64,000 nucleotides of DNA, taken from Coxiella-like endosymbiont (GTDB taxonomy: Bacteria; Pseudomonadota; Gammaproteobacteria; Coxiellales; Coxiellaceae). Under the pieces are notes generated by a model. That model was not told the origin of the DNA. It made no database searches and worked only from the letters and a program-made list of their open reading frames with translations. Position 1 is the first letter of the stretch. Every line of letters begins with the position of its first letter. The stretch is from positions 620,001-684,000 of the forward strand of contig NZ_CP094378.1 in the NCBI RefSeq assembly GCF_030643785.1. The letters run 5' to 3'. Positions 1 to 13,117 of this stretch are shown here, piece after piece. A program made the translations under genes and the position numbers.

Positions 1-3000
1 GATGTGGCGCTCGAACACAGGCAAGATACAGGTTTACATGCTGCCTTTAAGTCCGTATTCCCTATTTTCAGTTATTCTGGTCATGCAGAATTGGAATATG
101 TGGGTTACAGTTTGGGTGAAGAGCCCATCTTCGATGTAGAAGAATGTAAGTTACGAGGCTTAACCTACGCTGCTCCTCTGAAAGTGAATATGCGGTTAGT
201 CATTTACGACAAGGATGCACTTGCAGGTAAAAAAGCCATCAAGGATATCAAAGAACAAGAAGTTTATATGGGTGAAATTCCATTAATGACAGAAACGGGG
301 AGTCTTATAATTAATGGAACTGAGCGAGTAGTTGTTTCCCAATTACATCGATCCCCTGGGATTTTCTTTGAGCATGATAAAGGTAAGACACATTCTTCTA
401 GAAAATTATTATATTCAGCTCGAATTATTCCTTATCGCGGTTCGTGGTTAGATTTTGAGTTTGATCCCAAAGACTGTTTATTTGCGCGGATTGATCGACG
501 CCGTAAATTACCAGCGACAGTGGTTTTAAGAGCGTTAGGTTATGATACCGAACAAATCCTCGATATGTTTTATGAGACAAATACTTTCTGTCTCAATAAA
601 GAAAATGTCACCTTAGAATTAGTGCCGCACCGATTGCGTGGTGAATTAGCAGCAGTGACTATAAAAGAAAAAAAGGGAAAATAATTGTTGAAGCTAATCG
701 TCGAATTTCCGCACGGCATATTCGCTTGATTGAAAAATCTGGAATAAGCGAACTTGAGCTGCCCGATGAATATTTATACGGCAAAGTCATTGGTAAAGCT
801 GTTATTGATGAAGAAACGGGGGAAGTGATTGCTCAAGCTAACGAAATTATTACGGCCGATTTATTAAAGAAATTTCGAGCTCAAAATATTTCTTCGTTTC
901 ATACATTATATATTAATGAAATTGAATGTGGATCCTATATTTCTGATACTTTGAGGTTGGATAACACCAATAACCAATTAGAAGCTTTAGTAGAAATTTA
1001 TCGCATTATGCGCCCGGGTGAACCACCCACCAAAGAAGCTGCTGAAAGCTTATTCGAGAATTTATTTTTTTCACCGGAGCGTTATGATTTATCCGCTGTG
1101 GGCCGAATGAAATTTAATCGCCGCGTCGGACGAAAAGAATTAACGGGATCAGGAATTCTATTTAAAGAAGATGTAGTAGATGCGTTACGTGTTCTTGTTG
1201 ATATTCGAGATGGCAAAGGAGATGTGGATGACATTGACCATTTAGGGAATCGACGCATCCGGAGTGTAGGCGAAATGGCTGAAAACCAATTTCGCGTGGG
1301 ATTGGTTCGCGTTGAGCGGGCCGTAAAGGATAGATTGAGCTTAGCGGATATCGAAAACTTAATGCCCCAAGATTTAGTAAATGCAAAGCCTGTGTCAGCC
1401 GCAATAAAGGAATTTTTTGGTTCGAGCCAATTATCGCAATTTATGGATCAAAATAATCCGTTATCTGAAGTAACCCATAAGCGCCGAGTGTCTGCTTTAG
1501 GGCCGGGCGGGTTAACACGGGAGCGAGCAGGTTTTGAAGTGCGAGATGTGCACCCCACCCATTATGGGCGGGTCTGCCCTATTGAGACTCCTGAGGGACC
1601 TAATATTGGTTTAATTAATTCGTTGGCGGTATTTGCGCGTGCAAATGAGTATGGCTTTTTAGAAACGCCTTACCGAAAAGTAATTGACGGAGTGGTTACC
1701 AATGAAACGGAATATTTATCAGCTATTGAAGAGGGCGATTATTATATTGCACAAGCGAATACTAATGTCGATGGAAATGGCCACATGATGGATGAATTAA
1801 TTTCATGCCGTTATAAAGGGGAATTTACTCTTACAACACCGGATAAGGTGAACTATGTGGATGTTTCGCCGCGGCAAATTGTTTCTGTGGCAGCTGCCTT
1901 GATTCCTTTCCTAGAACATGATGATGCTAATCGGGCATTGATGGGTTCGAACATGCAACGTCAAGCGGTGCCTACAATTCGACCAGAAACGCCCTTAGTA
2001 GGAACTGGAATGGAACGTACTGTGGCCGTAGAGTCTGGGGTCACGGTGGTTGCTAAACGCAGTGGTATTGTAGATTCCGTTGATGCTTCACGTATTGTGG
2101 TTCGGGTAAATTTAGAGGAAGCAGATGAAGATGATATTGGGGTCGATATTTATAATTTGACTAAATTCACTCGCTCCAATCAAAACACCTGTATTAATCA
2201 ACACCCAATCGTGGAAGTTGGTGATCGTATACAAAAAGGGGATGTATTGGCTGATGGTCCTTCTACAGATATTGGTGAGCTGGCATTGGGGCAAAATTTA
2301 TTAGTCGCTTTCATGCCTTGGAACGGTTACAACTTTGAAGATTCCATTCTAATTTCTGAACGATTAGTAGAAGAAGATCGATTCACGACGATTCATATTC
2401 AAGAATTTACCTGCATTGCTCGCGACACCAAATTAGGCCCAGAAGAAATTACGGAGGATATTCCCAATATCGGAGAGGGTGCGTTAGCAAAGTTGGATGA
2501 ATCTGGAATTGTGCATATGGGAGCTGAAGTGGGACCGGGAGACATCCTAGTCGGGAAGGTAACTCCTAAAGGTGAAACTCAGCTTACGCCGGAGGAAAAA
2601 TTACTGCGAGCTATTTTTGGTGAAAAAGCATCAGACGTAAAAGACACTTCTTTACGAGTTACTCCTGGAATTACGGGTACCGTTATTGACGTTCGTATTT
2701 TTACTCGCGAAGGGGTGAAGAAAGACGAACGTGCCTTAGATATTGAAAAAGCCGAGCTTGCGAAGGTGGAAAAAGATTTAAATGATCAACTTCGCGTACG
2801 TGAAGATGCTCTGTTCGAAAACTTGGAAAAGCTTCTTGTCAATCAAGTAGCTGCTGGTAGTTCACTTAAATTGGCAAAAGGCACAAAAATTAGCAAAGCT
2901 TATTTGGCTGAATTACCTCGACAAAAGTGGTTTGAAATTCGATTGCATGATGATAATGCAATGAAACGTCTCGAAGCTACTCATGAACACTATGAGGAAC

Positions 3001-3962
3001 TTCATAAAGCACGCGACGAAAAACTCAAAGACTTCCGTCAGAAATTGACTCAAGGTGGCGATTTAGCACCCGGCGTCATCAAGATAGTGAAGGTTTACTT
3101 AGCAGTTAAACGTCGTATTCAACCTGGCGATAAAATGGCAGGGCGTCATGGAAATAAAGGAGTTATCTCTACTATCGTTCCAGTCGAAGATATGCCTTAT
3201 CTAGAAGATGGTACGCCCGTAGATATCGTGCTTAATCCCTTAGGTGTTCCTTCCCGGATGAATATTGGCCAGGTGCTCGAAACTCATTTGGGATGGGCAG
3301 CAAAGGGCTTGGGGATTAAAATTGGTGAGTTGATCGATCAAGGCGCTGATGCAAAACAATTGCGTAAAACCCTCAAGCCGATTTATGACTTAAGCAAGGC
3401 CCAGAAATTTAATCTGGAGGTTTTAAATGACGAAGAAGTCACTACTCTAGCTAAGAATCTGCGAAAGGGTGTGCCCATATCGTCACCAGTGTTCGATGGC
3501 GCCACGGAAGAAGAAATAAAGCATTTATTAGAGATCGCGGGTCTTCCTACCTCAGGTCAAGCTTATCTGTATGATGGGCGAACCGGAAAAAGATTCGATC
3601 GGGCGGTCACTGTAGGATACATGTATATGTTGAAGCTTAATCACCTAGTAGATGACAAGATGCATGCTCGTTCTACGGGCTCTTATAGCCTAGTAACACA
3701 GCAACCCTTGGGTGGTAAAGCTCAATTTGGCGGACAAAGATTCGGAGAAATGGAGGTTTGGGCATTGGAAGCTTATGGGGCTGCTTACACCTTGCAGGAA
3801 ATGCTAACTGTGAAGTCCGATGATGTCACTGGTCGCACTCGTATGTATAAAAATATTGTCGATGGCGATCACCGGATGGATGCCGGGATGCCAGAATCAT
3901 TTAACGTTCTGATAAAAGAAATCCGTTCGTTAGCTATCGATATTAATTTAGAAAATGATTAA
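1..3962 (+). CDS. rpoB: RNA polymerase beta subunit, 5' end outside window, one frameshift
   Basis: This is the beta subunit of RNA polymerase, which forms one pincer of the enzyme and carries the rifampicin pocket. The reading frame is open from base 1, so roughly the first 40-50 residues lie outside the window. Frame 1 runs to a stop at 684. The protein then continues in another frame from about 675 ([12 protein letters not shown]) to 3962. The shift falls in a run of seven A at 668-674, and eight or five A would restore the frame. The rifampicin region ([13 protein letters not shown], about 1414-1503) keeps the Asp, His and Ser whose replacement usually gives resistance. Apart from the shift the protein is excellent along its whole length. 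It overlaps or abuts rpoC. I read it as a functional gene with a sequencing error or tolerated slippage, not a dead gene. Confidence 0.95.
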
Positions 3963-3984
3963 CGTTAATCGGGAGAAAACTGTC

Positions 3985-6900
3985 TTGAGAGACCTATTAA
4001 AACAGCTAAAAAGTGAAAAACACGCAGCTGAATTTGATGCACTGCGCATCAAGCTGGCATCTCCAGAAGAAGTTCGCTCGTGGTCGTACGGCGAAGTAAA
4101 AAAATCAGAAACAATTAATTATCGAACCTTCAAACCTGAACGTGATGGTTTGTTTTGTGCGAAAATTTTTGGTCCTATTAAAGATTATGAATGCTTATGT
4201 GGAAAGTATAAACGCCTCAAGCATCGTGGTGTGATTTGTGAAAAATGTGGGGTGGAAGTTACCCTGGCTAAAGTACGACGGGATCGAATGGGTCACATTG
4301 AACTTGCTTCGCCTGTGGCTCATATTTGGTATCTCAAATCGTTACCTTCCCGTATTGGTTTGCTCCTCGATATGACTCTGCGCGATATTGAACGCATTCT
4401 TTATTTTGAAGCATACGTAATCGTAGATCCGGGGATGACGGAATTGGAGCGGGGGCGATTACTTTCGGAGGAAGCTTATCTCGATGCCTTAGAAGAATAT
4501 GGCGACGAATTTACGGCACTTATGGGTGCAGAAGCGATTCAACGATTGTTGCGTGATATCGATGTTGCTGCAGAAGTTAAAGTGTTACGTGCCGAAATGC
4601 TGACCACTACTTCCGAAACGAAAATGAAAAAACTCACTAAACGTCTTAAAGTCTTAAGTGCGTTTTTGGAGTCGGGAAATAAGCCGGAGTGGATGATATT
4701 AACCGTATTCCCTGTTTTACCCCCGGATTTGCGGCCCTTGGTTCCGTTGGATGGCGGGCGTTTTGCTACTTCTGATTTGAACGACCTTTATCGTCGAGTG
4801 ATTAATCGAAATAACCGATTAAAACGTCTATTGGATCTCAATGCGCCTGATATCATTGTGCGTAATGAAAAGCGAATGCTTCAAGAAGCCGTAGACGCCT
4901 TTCTGGACAATGGTCGCCGTGGACGGGCTATTTTAGGGTCCAACCGTCGTCCTTTGAAATCTTTAGCGGATATGATTAAGGGTAAATCGGGGCGTTTTCG
5001 TCAAAATCTTCTCGGTAAGCGTGTGGATTATTCAGGTCGTTCAGTTATTGTGGTAGGTCCGACATTGAAACTCCATCAAGCCGGTTTGCCAAAGAAAATG
5101 GCATTGGAATTATTCAAACCCTTTATCTTTAGTAAATTACAGCGACGAGGTTTAGCTACCACTATTAAAGCAGCTAAAAAGATGGTGGAAAGTGAAGTTC
5201 CTGAAGTTTGGGATATTCTTGAAGAGGTTATCCGGGAACATCCTATCTTATTGAACCGAGCGCCAACCTTGCATCGTTTAGGTATACAAGCGTTTGAGCC
5301 GGTATTGGTAGAAGGGAAGGCAATTCAATTTCATCCCCTCGTTTGTACGGCTTATAACGCAGACTTTGACGGGGACCAAATGGCCGTGCACGTCCCGCTC
5401 ACCTTAGAATCGCAATTAGAAGCGCGTTCATTAATGATGTCCACCAACAATGTCCTGCATCCTGCAAACGGCGAACCGATTATTGTTCCCACCCATGACG
5501 TGGTGTTGGGTCTTTACTACATCACTCGGGATCGCGTTAATGCGAAAGGCGAAGGTATGAAGTTTGCTGACGTAGACGAGGTGGTCCGTGCTTATGAGAA
5601 TAGACAAGTGGATTTACATGCGCGCGTCGATATTCGAATTGAAGAAAGCGTTTTGGATGAAGCGGGCAATATGGAAGAGAGTGAGCGCTTGGTTAATACT
5701 GCCGTAGGGCGGATTTTATTATGGCAGATTGTTCCTAAGGGATTACCTTTTGCGTTAATTGATCAGCCAATGACTAAAAAGGCGGTGACCAAATTATTGG
5801 ATATTTGCTATCGGAATTTAGGTCTCAAAACTACCGTCATTTTTGCGGATAATTTAATGTACATGGGCTTCCGTTACGCAACTTATTCGGGTATTTCTAT
5901 CGGCGTGAATGACCTTGTAGTTCCCCATGAAAAAGAAGCCATTATTTCTAGGGCCGAAGAAGAAGTCCAAGAAATTCAAAAGCAATATGCTTCTGGCTTG
6001 GTGACTTACGGTGAGCATCGTAACAAAGTGATTGATATTTGGTCGCGAACTAATGATCAAGTCGCTAAAGCCATGATGGAAAAAATCGCTATGGAAAAAG
6101 TAAAAGATGCTCAAGGCAAAGAAGTAACACAAAGCTCCTTTAATTCTATTTACATGATGTCCGATTCCGGTGCGCGAGGTTCTGCAGCGCAAATCCGTCA
6201 GTTGGCGGGGATGCGGGGATTAATGGCAAGACCTGACGGTACTATTATCGAAACCCCTATCACAGCTAATTTCCGTGAAGGGTTAAATGTTTTGCAGTAC
6301 TTCATTTCCACTCACGGTGCCCGTAAGGGCTTAGCCGATACGGCCTTGAAGACGGCAAACTCGGGATATTTAACTCGACGACTCGTTGACGTCGCACAAG
6401 ATTTGGTTGTTACGGAATACGATTGTGGGACTGATCAAGGCATTGAGATGATACCTCACATCGAAGGAGGCGATGTTGTTGAGCCTCTCCGAGAACGTGT
6501 TTTGGGACGAGTTTTAGCGAAATCCGTTAACGATCCTAAATTGAAAAAAGAGTTAATGGCTGAAGGTACCCTTCTGGATGAAAAACTGGTGGATATCTTG
6601 GAAGAACACAGCGTGGATCGGGTTATGGTGCGTTCTGCAATTACGTGTGAAACAGCCTACGGTATTTGTTCGATGTGCTATGGACGTGATCTTGCTCGTG
6701 GACACATTGTAAATGTAGGGGAAGCTATCGGTGTGGTGGCTGCTCAATCAATCGGTGAGCCAGGAACTCAGTTAACCATGCGGACATTCCACATCGGTGG
6801 GGCTGCTTCCCGAGCAACGGCTGCTAACAGCATCGAAGTAAAGTCTGCTGGGAAAATTAAGCTGCGCAATTTAAAGACGGTGGAACAAGTCAATGGCAAT

Positions 6901-8216
6901 TTAGTAGCAGTTTCACGTTCGGGAGAATTAATCGTCCAAGATACTCAAGGTGGAGAGCGTGAGCATTACAAAGTTCCTTATGGTGCGACGATTAGTGTAC
7001 GTGATGATGATTTGGTAAAAGCTGGCCAAGTTGTGGCTCAATGGGATCCTCATACGCATCCTATTATCACGGAAGTAGCAGGTACCTTGCGATTCGTTGA
7101 TTTAGTGGATGGTGTCACCATGAATCGGCAAACGGATGAATTGACAGGTCTTAGCAGTATCGTAGTGGCTTCCACCAAGCAACGCACTACCGGGGGTAAA
7201 GAGCTTCGTCCTATGGTTAAGCTGGTGGATGAAAATGATAACGATCTCTTTTTACCAGGGGTAAAGTTCCAGCGCATTATTTCTTGCCGGAAGGGACTAT
7301 TCTTACCAAAGAAGATGGTTCTATAGTCCAAATTGGGGATGTCCTTGCGCGTATTCCTCAAGAAACTTCGAAAACCCGAGATATCACTGGGGGATTGCCA
7401 CGAGTAGCTGATCTTTTTGAAGCTCGTCGACCTAAAGATGCTGCTATTTTAACAGAAATCTCTGGTGTAGTTAGTTTTGGTAAGGATACCAAAGACAAAG
7501 GGCGTTTAATTATTACTGCCCCAGATGGTACTACCCACGAGGAACTGATTCCCAAATGGCGTCACGTAAGTGTCTTTGAAGGGGAGACGGTAGAACAGGG
7601 TGAAGTGATTGCAGATGGCCCTCCAGATCCACACGATATTTTGCGCTTGTTGGGAGTGAATACGCTGGCAAACTATATCGTTAATGAAGTACAGGAAGTT
7701 TATCGATTACAAGGGGTAAAAATTAATGATAAACACATCGAAGTGATCATCCGTCAGATGTTACGTAAGGTTAAAATTGTCGAGCCGGGTGAAACAGAAT
7801 TCCTCCAAGATGAGCAGGTTGAACGACCTCGTGTACGAGAGGAAAATGAAAAAATTATTCAAAAGAATGGCCGGACGGCGAAAGTGGAACCCATTTTGCT
7901 GGGAATCACAAAAGCTTCTTTGGCTACCGAATCTTTCATCTCGGCAGCATCTTTCCAAGAAACGACCCGCGTGTTGACAGCTGCTTCAATAGGTGGCAAA
8001 CGTGACGATCTTCGAGGCCTCAAAGAGAATGTAATTGTTGGGCGTCTAATTCCTGCCGGGACTGGATTTAGTTACCATCAAGAACGTCGGCAGAAAGAAG
8101 GAAAAGTAATGGAAGGGACTAGGGAAGAAAAAGGTGTGACTGCCACTGAAGCTGAACAGGCTTTGAGTGCAGCATTTAAATCCGAAGAAGCGAAAATAGA
8201 ACAAAAAAGCGAATAA
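3985..8216 (+). CDS. rpoC: RNA polymerase beta' subunit, one frameshift
   Basis: This is the beta' subunit, which holds the catalytic magnesium of RNA polymerase. The N-terminal zinc site (CLCGK and ICEKCG, about 4189-4248), the catalytic NADFDGDQM (about 5356-5382) and the second zinc site ([13 protein letters not shown], about 6646-6690) are all present. The first frame ends at 7326. The protein continues in another frame as [10 protein letters not shown] from about 7270 to 8216. Restoring one C in the CC at 7269-7270 joins the two exactly. The family usually begins at residues like MRDLLK, which here is a TTG at 3985 with GGGAG nine bases upstream. An in-frame ATG at 3955, overlapping the rpoB stop, would add ten residues. 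An essential gene like this is unlikely to be truly broken. Confidence 0.94.
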
Positions 8217-8328
8217 GTTCTTCAGGTACCTCGTCTCATCACCAGGGAACGATGGCGCCTTAGTAAAGAAAATCGATGCAACATTTCTCCAGTAAGGAAC
8301 GGAAGTCATTCGAGAGAGCTAATTTAGC
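8217..8328 (+). other. Spacer between rpoC and the str promoter
   Basis: No gene is visible here. There is no convincing rho-independent terminator after rpoC. A 13-base palindrome (AGCTAATTTAGCT, 8317-8329) touches the -35 box of the following promoter and could be an operator, but this is only a possibility. Confidence 0.4.
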
Positions 8329-8356
8329 TTGACAGCGATCATTGCCTTTATATAAT
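8329..8356 (+). promoter_or_regulatory. Consensus sigma70 promoter of the str-S10-spc-alpha block
   Basis: A perfect -35 box TTGACA (8329-8334) and a perfect -10 box TATAAT (8351-8356) are separated by 16 bases. It lies 56 bases upstream of the rpsL start, and transcription would begin near 8362-8364. It is the strongest promoter-like sequence I could find in the window. The genes behind it are close-packed through rpmJ and then continue as the alpha cluster, so it may drive much of the ribosomal block. Confidence 0.8.
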
Positions 8357-8361
8357 ATCCG

Positions 8362-8394
8362 CTCTGCCTTATACATTAAGGCAAGAGTTTTTTT
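8362..8394 (+). promoter_or_regulatory. Leader hairpin followed by seven T, rpsL 5' leader
   Basis: CTCTGCCTTA (8362-8371) can pair with TAAGGCAAGAG (8377-8387), leaving one bulged A and a five-base loop, and seven T follow (8388-8394). The shape is that of a rho-independent terminator, but it begins right at the predicted transcription start. A terminator would normally need a longer transcript. More likely roles are a 5' hairpin that protects the message, or an attenuator. It sits directly before the rpsL ribosome binding site. Confidence 0.5.
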
Positions 8395-8411
8395 GTTTGG
8401 AGAGAGTTTTA

Positions 8412-8786
8412 ATGGCCAGAATCAATCAGTTAGTGAGAAAGCCCCGTCGTGCGAAACTAAAGAAAAGTGACGTTCCGGCATTAGAAGGCTGCCCCCAAAA
8501 ACGGGGTGTATGTACTCGGGTATACACCACTACTCCTAAAAAGCCTAATTCAGCTTTACGAAAAGTAGCTCGGGTACGAATCACTAATGGTGCTGAAGTC
8601 ACTGCCTATATCGGAGGTGAAGGCCACAATTTACAAGAGCACTCCGTAGTATTAATCCGAGGTGGCCGTGTAAAAGATTTACCGGGTGTGCGCTATCACA
8701 TCGTGCGTGGAAGCTTGGATACAGCAGGTGTTTCAGGGCGACGTCGAGGTCGTTCTAAATATGGTGAAAAAAAACCAAAAGAATAA
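8412..8786 (+). CDS. rpsL: 30S ribosomal protein S12
   Basis: S12 lies at the decoding centre of the 30S subunit and affects translational accuracy. The 124-residue length equals that of E. coli. The start is the ATG at 8412, behind GGAGAG at 8399-8404. An in-frame TTG at 8397 lies on top of that binding site and is rejected. The motif [13 protein letters not shown] and the [13 protein letters not shown] stretch keep the lysines whose mutation gives streptomycin resistance, so a streptomycin-sensitive form is expected. It is the first gene of the str cluster, followed by rpsG after 16 bases. Confidence 0.96.
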   Translation: MARINQLVRKPRRAKLKKSDVPALEGCPQKRGVCTRVYTTTPKKPNSALRKVARVRITNGAEVTAYIGGEGHNLQEHSVVLIRGGRVKDLPGVRYHIVRGSLDTAGVSGRRRGRSKYGEKKPKE

Positions 8787-8802
8787 CTGTGGAGAACTTT
8801 AG

Positions 8803-9381
8803 ATGGGACGAAGAAAAGCGGCACCCAAACGGGAAATTTTGCCAGATCCGCTCTTTCATAGTGAGCTTTTAGCTAAGTTTATAAATACTGTTATGCGAAA
8901 TGGTAAAAAATCAGTAGCAGAGGGTATCGTCTACGGAGCTCTGGATGTCGTAGCAAAGCGTGTGCGTGGTAGTAAGGGAGGGGGTGCTAAGGAAGAACGC
9001 GGAGAAGGGGGCGATAAGGCCGCCGGAAGAGGAGCAGGAGGAGGAGGGGATATCCGTGTTAATGAAAAAACTCGTGCTGTGGCTTTAGACACATTTAAGG
9101 AAGCTTTAGGCAATGTGATGCCTAGTGTGGAAGTGAAATCACGTCGAGTAGGTGGTTCCACCTATCAGGTACCTGTGGAAATACGAGCAGTTCGACGTCA
9201 AGCCTTGGCTATGCGTTGGCTGAGTGAATATGCGAATAAGCGCAATGAAAAGACAATGATTTTACGTTTGGCAAATGAAATCTTGGATGCAGTAGAAAAT
9301 CGTGGTGGAGCGGTGAAGAAAAAAGAAGACGTTCATCGCATGGCCAAAGCAAACCAAGCATTTGCACATTATCGGTGGTAA
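8803..9381 (+). CDS. rpsG: 30S ribosomal protein S7 with a Gly-rich insert
   Basis: S7 starts assembly of the 30S head and touches tRNA in the E and P sites. At 192 residues it is longer than the roughly 156-179 of most relatives. The ends are typical (start near [15 protein letters not shown], end [16 protein letters not shown]). The extra length is a glycine-, lysine- and glutamate-rich insert at about residues 55-88, encoded by a purine-rich tract near 8970-9050. I believe Coxiella S7 carries a similar insert, but that is from memory. It lies between rpsL and fusA in the usual str order. Confidence 0.95.
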   Translation: MGRRKAAPKREILPDPLFHSELLAKFINTVMRNGKKSVAEGIVYGALDVVAKRVRGSKGGGAKEERGEGGDKAAGRGAGGGGDIRVNEKTRAVALDTFKEALGNVMPSVEVKSRRVGGSTYQVPVEIRAVRRQALAMRWLSEYANKRNEKTMILRLANEILDAVENRGGAVKKKEDVHRMAKANQAFAHYRW

Positions 9382-9390
9382 GAGAAAACA

Positions 9391-11490
9391 ATGGCAACGG
9401 CTAGAGAAATTCCATTAGAACGTACTCGTAATTTAGGTATTATGGCACATATAGATGCAGGAAAAACTACGACGACTGAGCGCATCCTTTACTATACAGG
9501 CGTTTCTCATAAAATGGGCGAGGTTCACGAAGGCAGTGCCATCATGGATTGGATGGAGCAGGAGCAAGAGCGGGGTATTACCATTACTTCTGCAGCCACC
9601 ACTTGTTTTTGGATGGGGATGGATCAACAATACCCAAAACATCGAGTTAATATTATTGATACACCTGGGCACGTAGATTTTACTATTGAAGTTGAGCGTT
9701 CCTTGCGAGTGCTGGATGGAGCGATTGCTATTTTCTGTTCTGTGGGTGGGGTAGAACCCCAAAGTGAAACCGTTTGGGGGCAGGCTAATCGCTATGGTGT
9801 TCCGCGTTTAGGTTTTGTAAACAAGATGGACCGCACAGGGGCAAATTTTCTGCGAGTGGTGCAGCAAGTAAAAGAGCGATTGCAGTCCAATCCAGTGCCT
9901 ATTCAGCTTCCTATTGGGGCAGAAGAAGATTTTCAAGGGGTTGTCGATTTAATTCGAATGAAAGCCATTTATTGGAATGAGGCAGATAAAGGTCGTACCT
10001 ATAAATTGGCAGACATTCCTGAAGATATGAAAGCAGACGCTCAAGAATGGTGTGAAAAAATGGTGGAAGCTGCCGCTGAGTCCTCAGAAGAATTAATGGA
10101 AAAATATTTAGAAAATGGAGATCTTTCAGAGCAGGAAGTTCGAGAAGGCTTGCGTCGACGTACTTTGGCTAATCAGATTGTGCCGATGTTATGTGGAAGT
10201 GCTTTTAAGAATAAAGGGGTACAGGTTTTGTTGGATGCTGTGATTGATTACTTACCTGCGCCCACAGATGTGCCTGCTATTCTGGGTGAGGAAGACGATG
10301 GTTCCGAAGGATCTCGTGCCGCTTCTGATGATGCACCTTTTGCGGCGTTAGCTTTTAAAATTGCCTCAGATCCTTTTGTTGGGACACTAACTTTCTTCCG
10401 CGTTTATTCTGGCGTATTAAAATCCGGCGACTCGGTTTATAACCCAGTCAAGCGCAAAAAAGAACGTATTGGGCGTCTCTTACAAATGCATTCCAACTCT
10501 CGGGAAGAGATTAAAGAAGTGCATGCGGGCGATATTGCTGCTGCTGTGGGCCTAAAAAATGTTACTACTGGAGATACGCTTTGTGATCAGCGGCGAATTA
10601 TTACCCTTGAAAAAATGGAGTTTCCAGAACCCGTGATCTCCGTGGCTATTGAACCCAAAACGAAAGCTGATCAGGAGAAAATGGGGGTAGCTTTAGGAAA
10701 ATTGGCTCAAGAAGATCCGTCGTTCCGCGTTCATACCGATGAAGAATCCGGGCAGACCATTATTGAGGGAATGGGTGAGCTGCATTTGGAAATTATTGTG
10801 GATCGAATGCAGCGTGAGTTTAATGTTGCTGCGAATGTTGGGAAGCCTCGCGTAGCGTATCGGGAAACTATTCGAAAAACTATAGAACAAGAAGGAAAAT
10901 ATATTCGCCAGACGGGTGGTCGCGGACAATACGGGCACGTATGGCTTCGGATCGAATCCAAAGAAGCAGGTTCTGGTTTTGAATTTGTAAACGAAATTGT
11001 CGGTGGGGTAGTACCCAAAGAATATATTCCTGCCGTGGAAAAGGGTGTTCGGGAACAGATGGAAAACGGGGTTATTGCTGGTTATCCCGTGGTAGACGTA
11101 AAGGTAGCTATTTTTGATGGTTCTTACCATGATGTTGACTCCAGCGAAATGGCGTTTAAAATCGCTGGATCCATGTGTTTCAAGGAGGGAGCTGCCAAGG
11201 CCAATCCTGTATTACTTGAACCTATTATGAAGATAGAGGTTGTTACCCCAGAAGAATATATGGGCGATGTCGTCGGCGACCTTAATCGCCGTCGAGGTAT
11301 GATTCAAGGTATGGATGAAAGTCCTGCCGGTAAAATCGTTGATGTTGAAGTGCCTTTAGCAGAGATGTTTGGTTATGCGACTGATCTTCGTTCGCTAAGC
11401 CAAGGGCGCGCGACCTATACGATGGAATTTTTAAGATACGCCGAAGCGCCAACCAATATCGCTGAAGTAATTATTAAACAACAGAGTTAA
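9391..11490 (+). CDS. fusA: Translation elongation factor G
   Basis: EF-G is the GTPase that drives translocation of tRNA and mRNA on the ribosome. The GTP-binding motifs are in order: AHIDAGKT at about residue 17, the RGITI switch I stretch, DTPGHVDF at about 90 and NKMD at about 144. At 699 residues the length is normal, and all five domains are covered, ending in the domain V region around [12 protein letters not shown]. It starts at an ATG ten bases after rpsG and is followed by tuf after 20 bases. Threonine codons are mixed ACT/ACC/ACG/ACA, unlike those of tuf next door. Confidence 0.96.
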   Translation: MATAREIPLERTRNLGIMAHIDAGKTTTTERILYYTGVSHKMGEVHEGSAIMDWMEQEQERGITITSAATTCFWMGMDQQYPKHRVNIIDTPGHVDFTIEVERSLRVLDGAIAIFCSVGGVEPQSETVWGQANRYGVPRLGFVNKMDRTGANFLRVVQQVKERLQSNPVPIQLPIGAEEDFQGVVDLIRMKAIYWNEADKGRTYKLADIPEDMKADAQEWCEKMVEAAAESSEELMEKYLENGDLSEQEVREGLRRRTLANQIVPMLCGSAFKNKGVQVLLDAVIDYLPAPTDVPAILGEEDDGSEGSRAASDDAPFAALAFKIASDPFVGTLTFFRVYSGVLKSGDSVYNPVKRKKERIGRLLQMHSNSREEIKEVHAGDIAAAVGLKNVTTGDTLCDQRRIITLEKMEFPEPVISVAIEPKTKADQEKMGVALGKLAQEDPSFRVHTDEESGQTIIEGMGELHLEIIVDRMQREFNVAANVGKPRVAYRETIRKTIEQEGKYIRQTGGRGQYGHVWLRIESKEAGSGFEFVNEIVGGVVPKEYIPAVEKGVREQMENGVIAGYPVVDVKVAIFDGSYHDVDSSEMAFKIAGSMCFKEGAAKANPVLLEPIMKIEVVTPEEYMGDVVGDLNRRRGMIQGMDESPAGKIVDVEVPLAEMFGYATDLRSLSQGRATYTMEFLRYAEAPTNIAEVIIKQQS

Positions 11491-11510
11491 GTAAGAAGAG
11501 AGGTACTCCA

Positions 11511-12730
<1,220 letters not shown>

Positions 12731-12731
<1 letters not shown>

Positions 12732-13066
12732 TGGCAGTCTTTAGTAATAACCAACGTATACGGATTCGATTGAAAGCCTTTGATCATCGATTGATTGACC
12801 GATCTACGCGAGAGATTGTTGAGACAGCACGGCGAACGGGTGCAATCATTAAAGGCCCAATTCCGTTGCCTACGAAAATTGAGCGCTATACAGTGTTAAT
12901 TTCCCCTCACGTGGATAAAGATGCTCGGGATCAATATGAAATTCGAACGCATAAACGATTGGTAGACATTGTGCAGCCTACTGATAAAACAGTTGATGCA
13001 TTAATGAAATTAGATTTAGCTGCCGGAGTAGATGTGCAAATAAGTGTTGAATCAGAATCCGCCTAG
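12731..13066 (+). CDS. rpsJ: 30S ribosomal protein S10
   Basis: S10 is a component of the 30S head and also a partner (NusE) in antitermination. The motif [17 protein letters not shown] begins at about residue 6, and the protein ends in [17 protein letters not shown]. The start is the ATG at 12731 or the one at 12728; GTGGA at 12718-12722 fits either. It is the first gene of the S10 cluster. The tuf stop overlaps it, so there is no room for the long L4-binding leader that regulates the S10 operon in E. coli. Confidence 0.94.
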
Positions 13067-13117
13067 AACTGGGTTTAACCTTTTTTATGGCGATTAGATA
13101 ATTGTGGAGAGTAGGCA

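Noticed and set aside
1162-1404. Open frames on the strand opposite rpoB, rpoC, fusA, tuf and other genes
   Set aside because: They are shadows of strongly coding DNA, without family resemblance, binding sites or good starts.
8397-8411. TTG start five codons upstream for rpsL
   Set aside because: It lies within the Shine-Dalgarno stretch, and the ATG at 8412 gives the exact family length.
8970-9050. S7 insert as a frameshift artefact
   Set aside because: The frame is continuous, both flanks are correct S7, and a similar insert is recalled in Coxiella.
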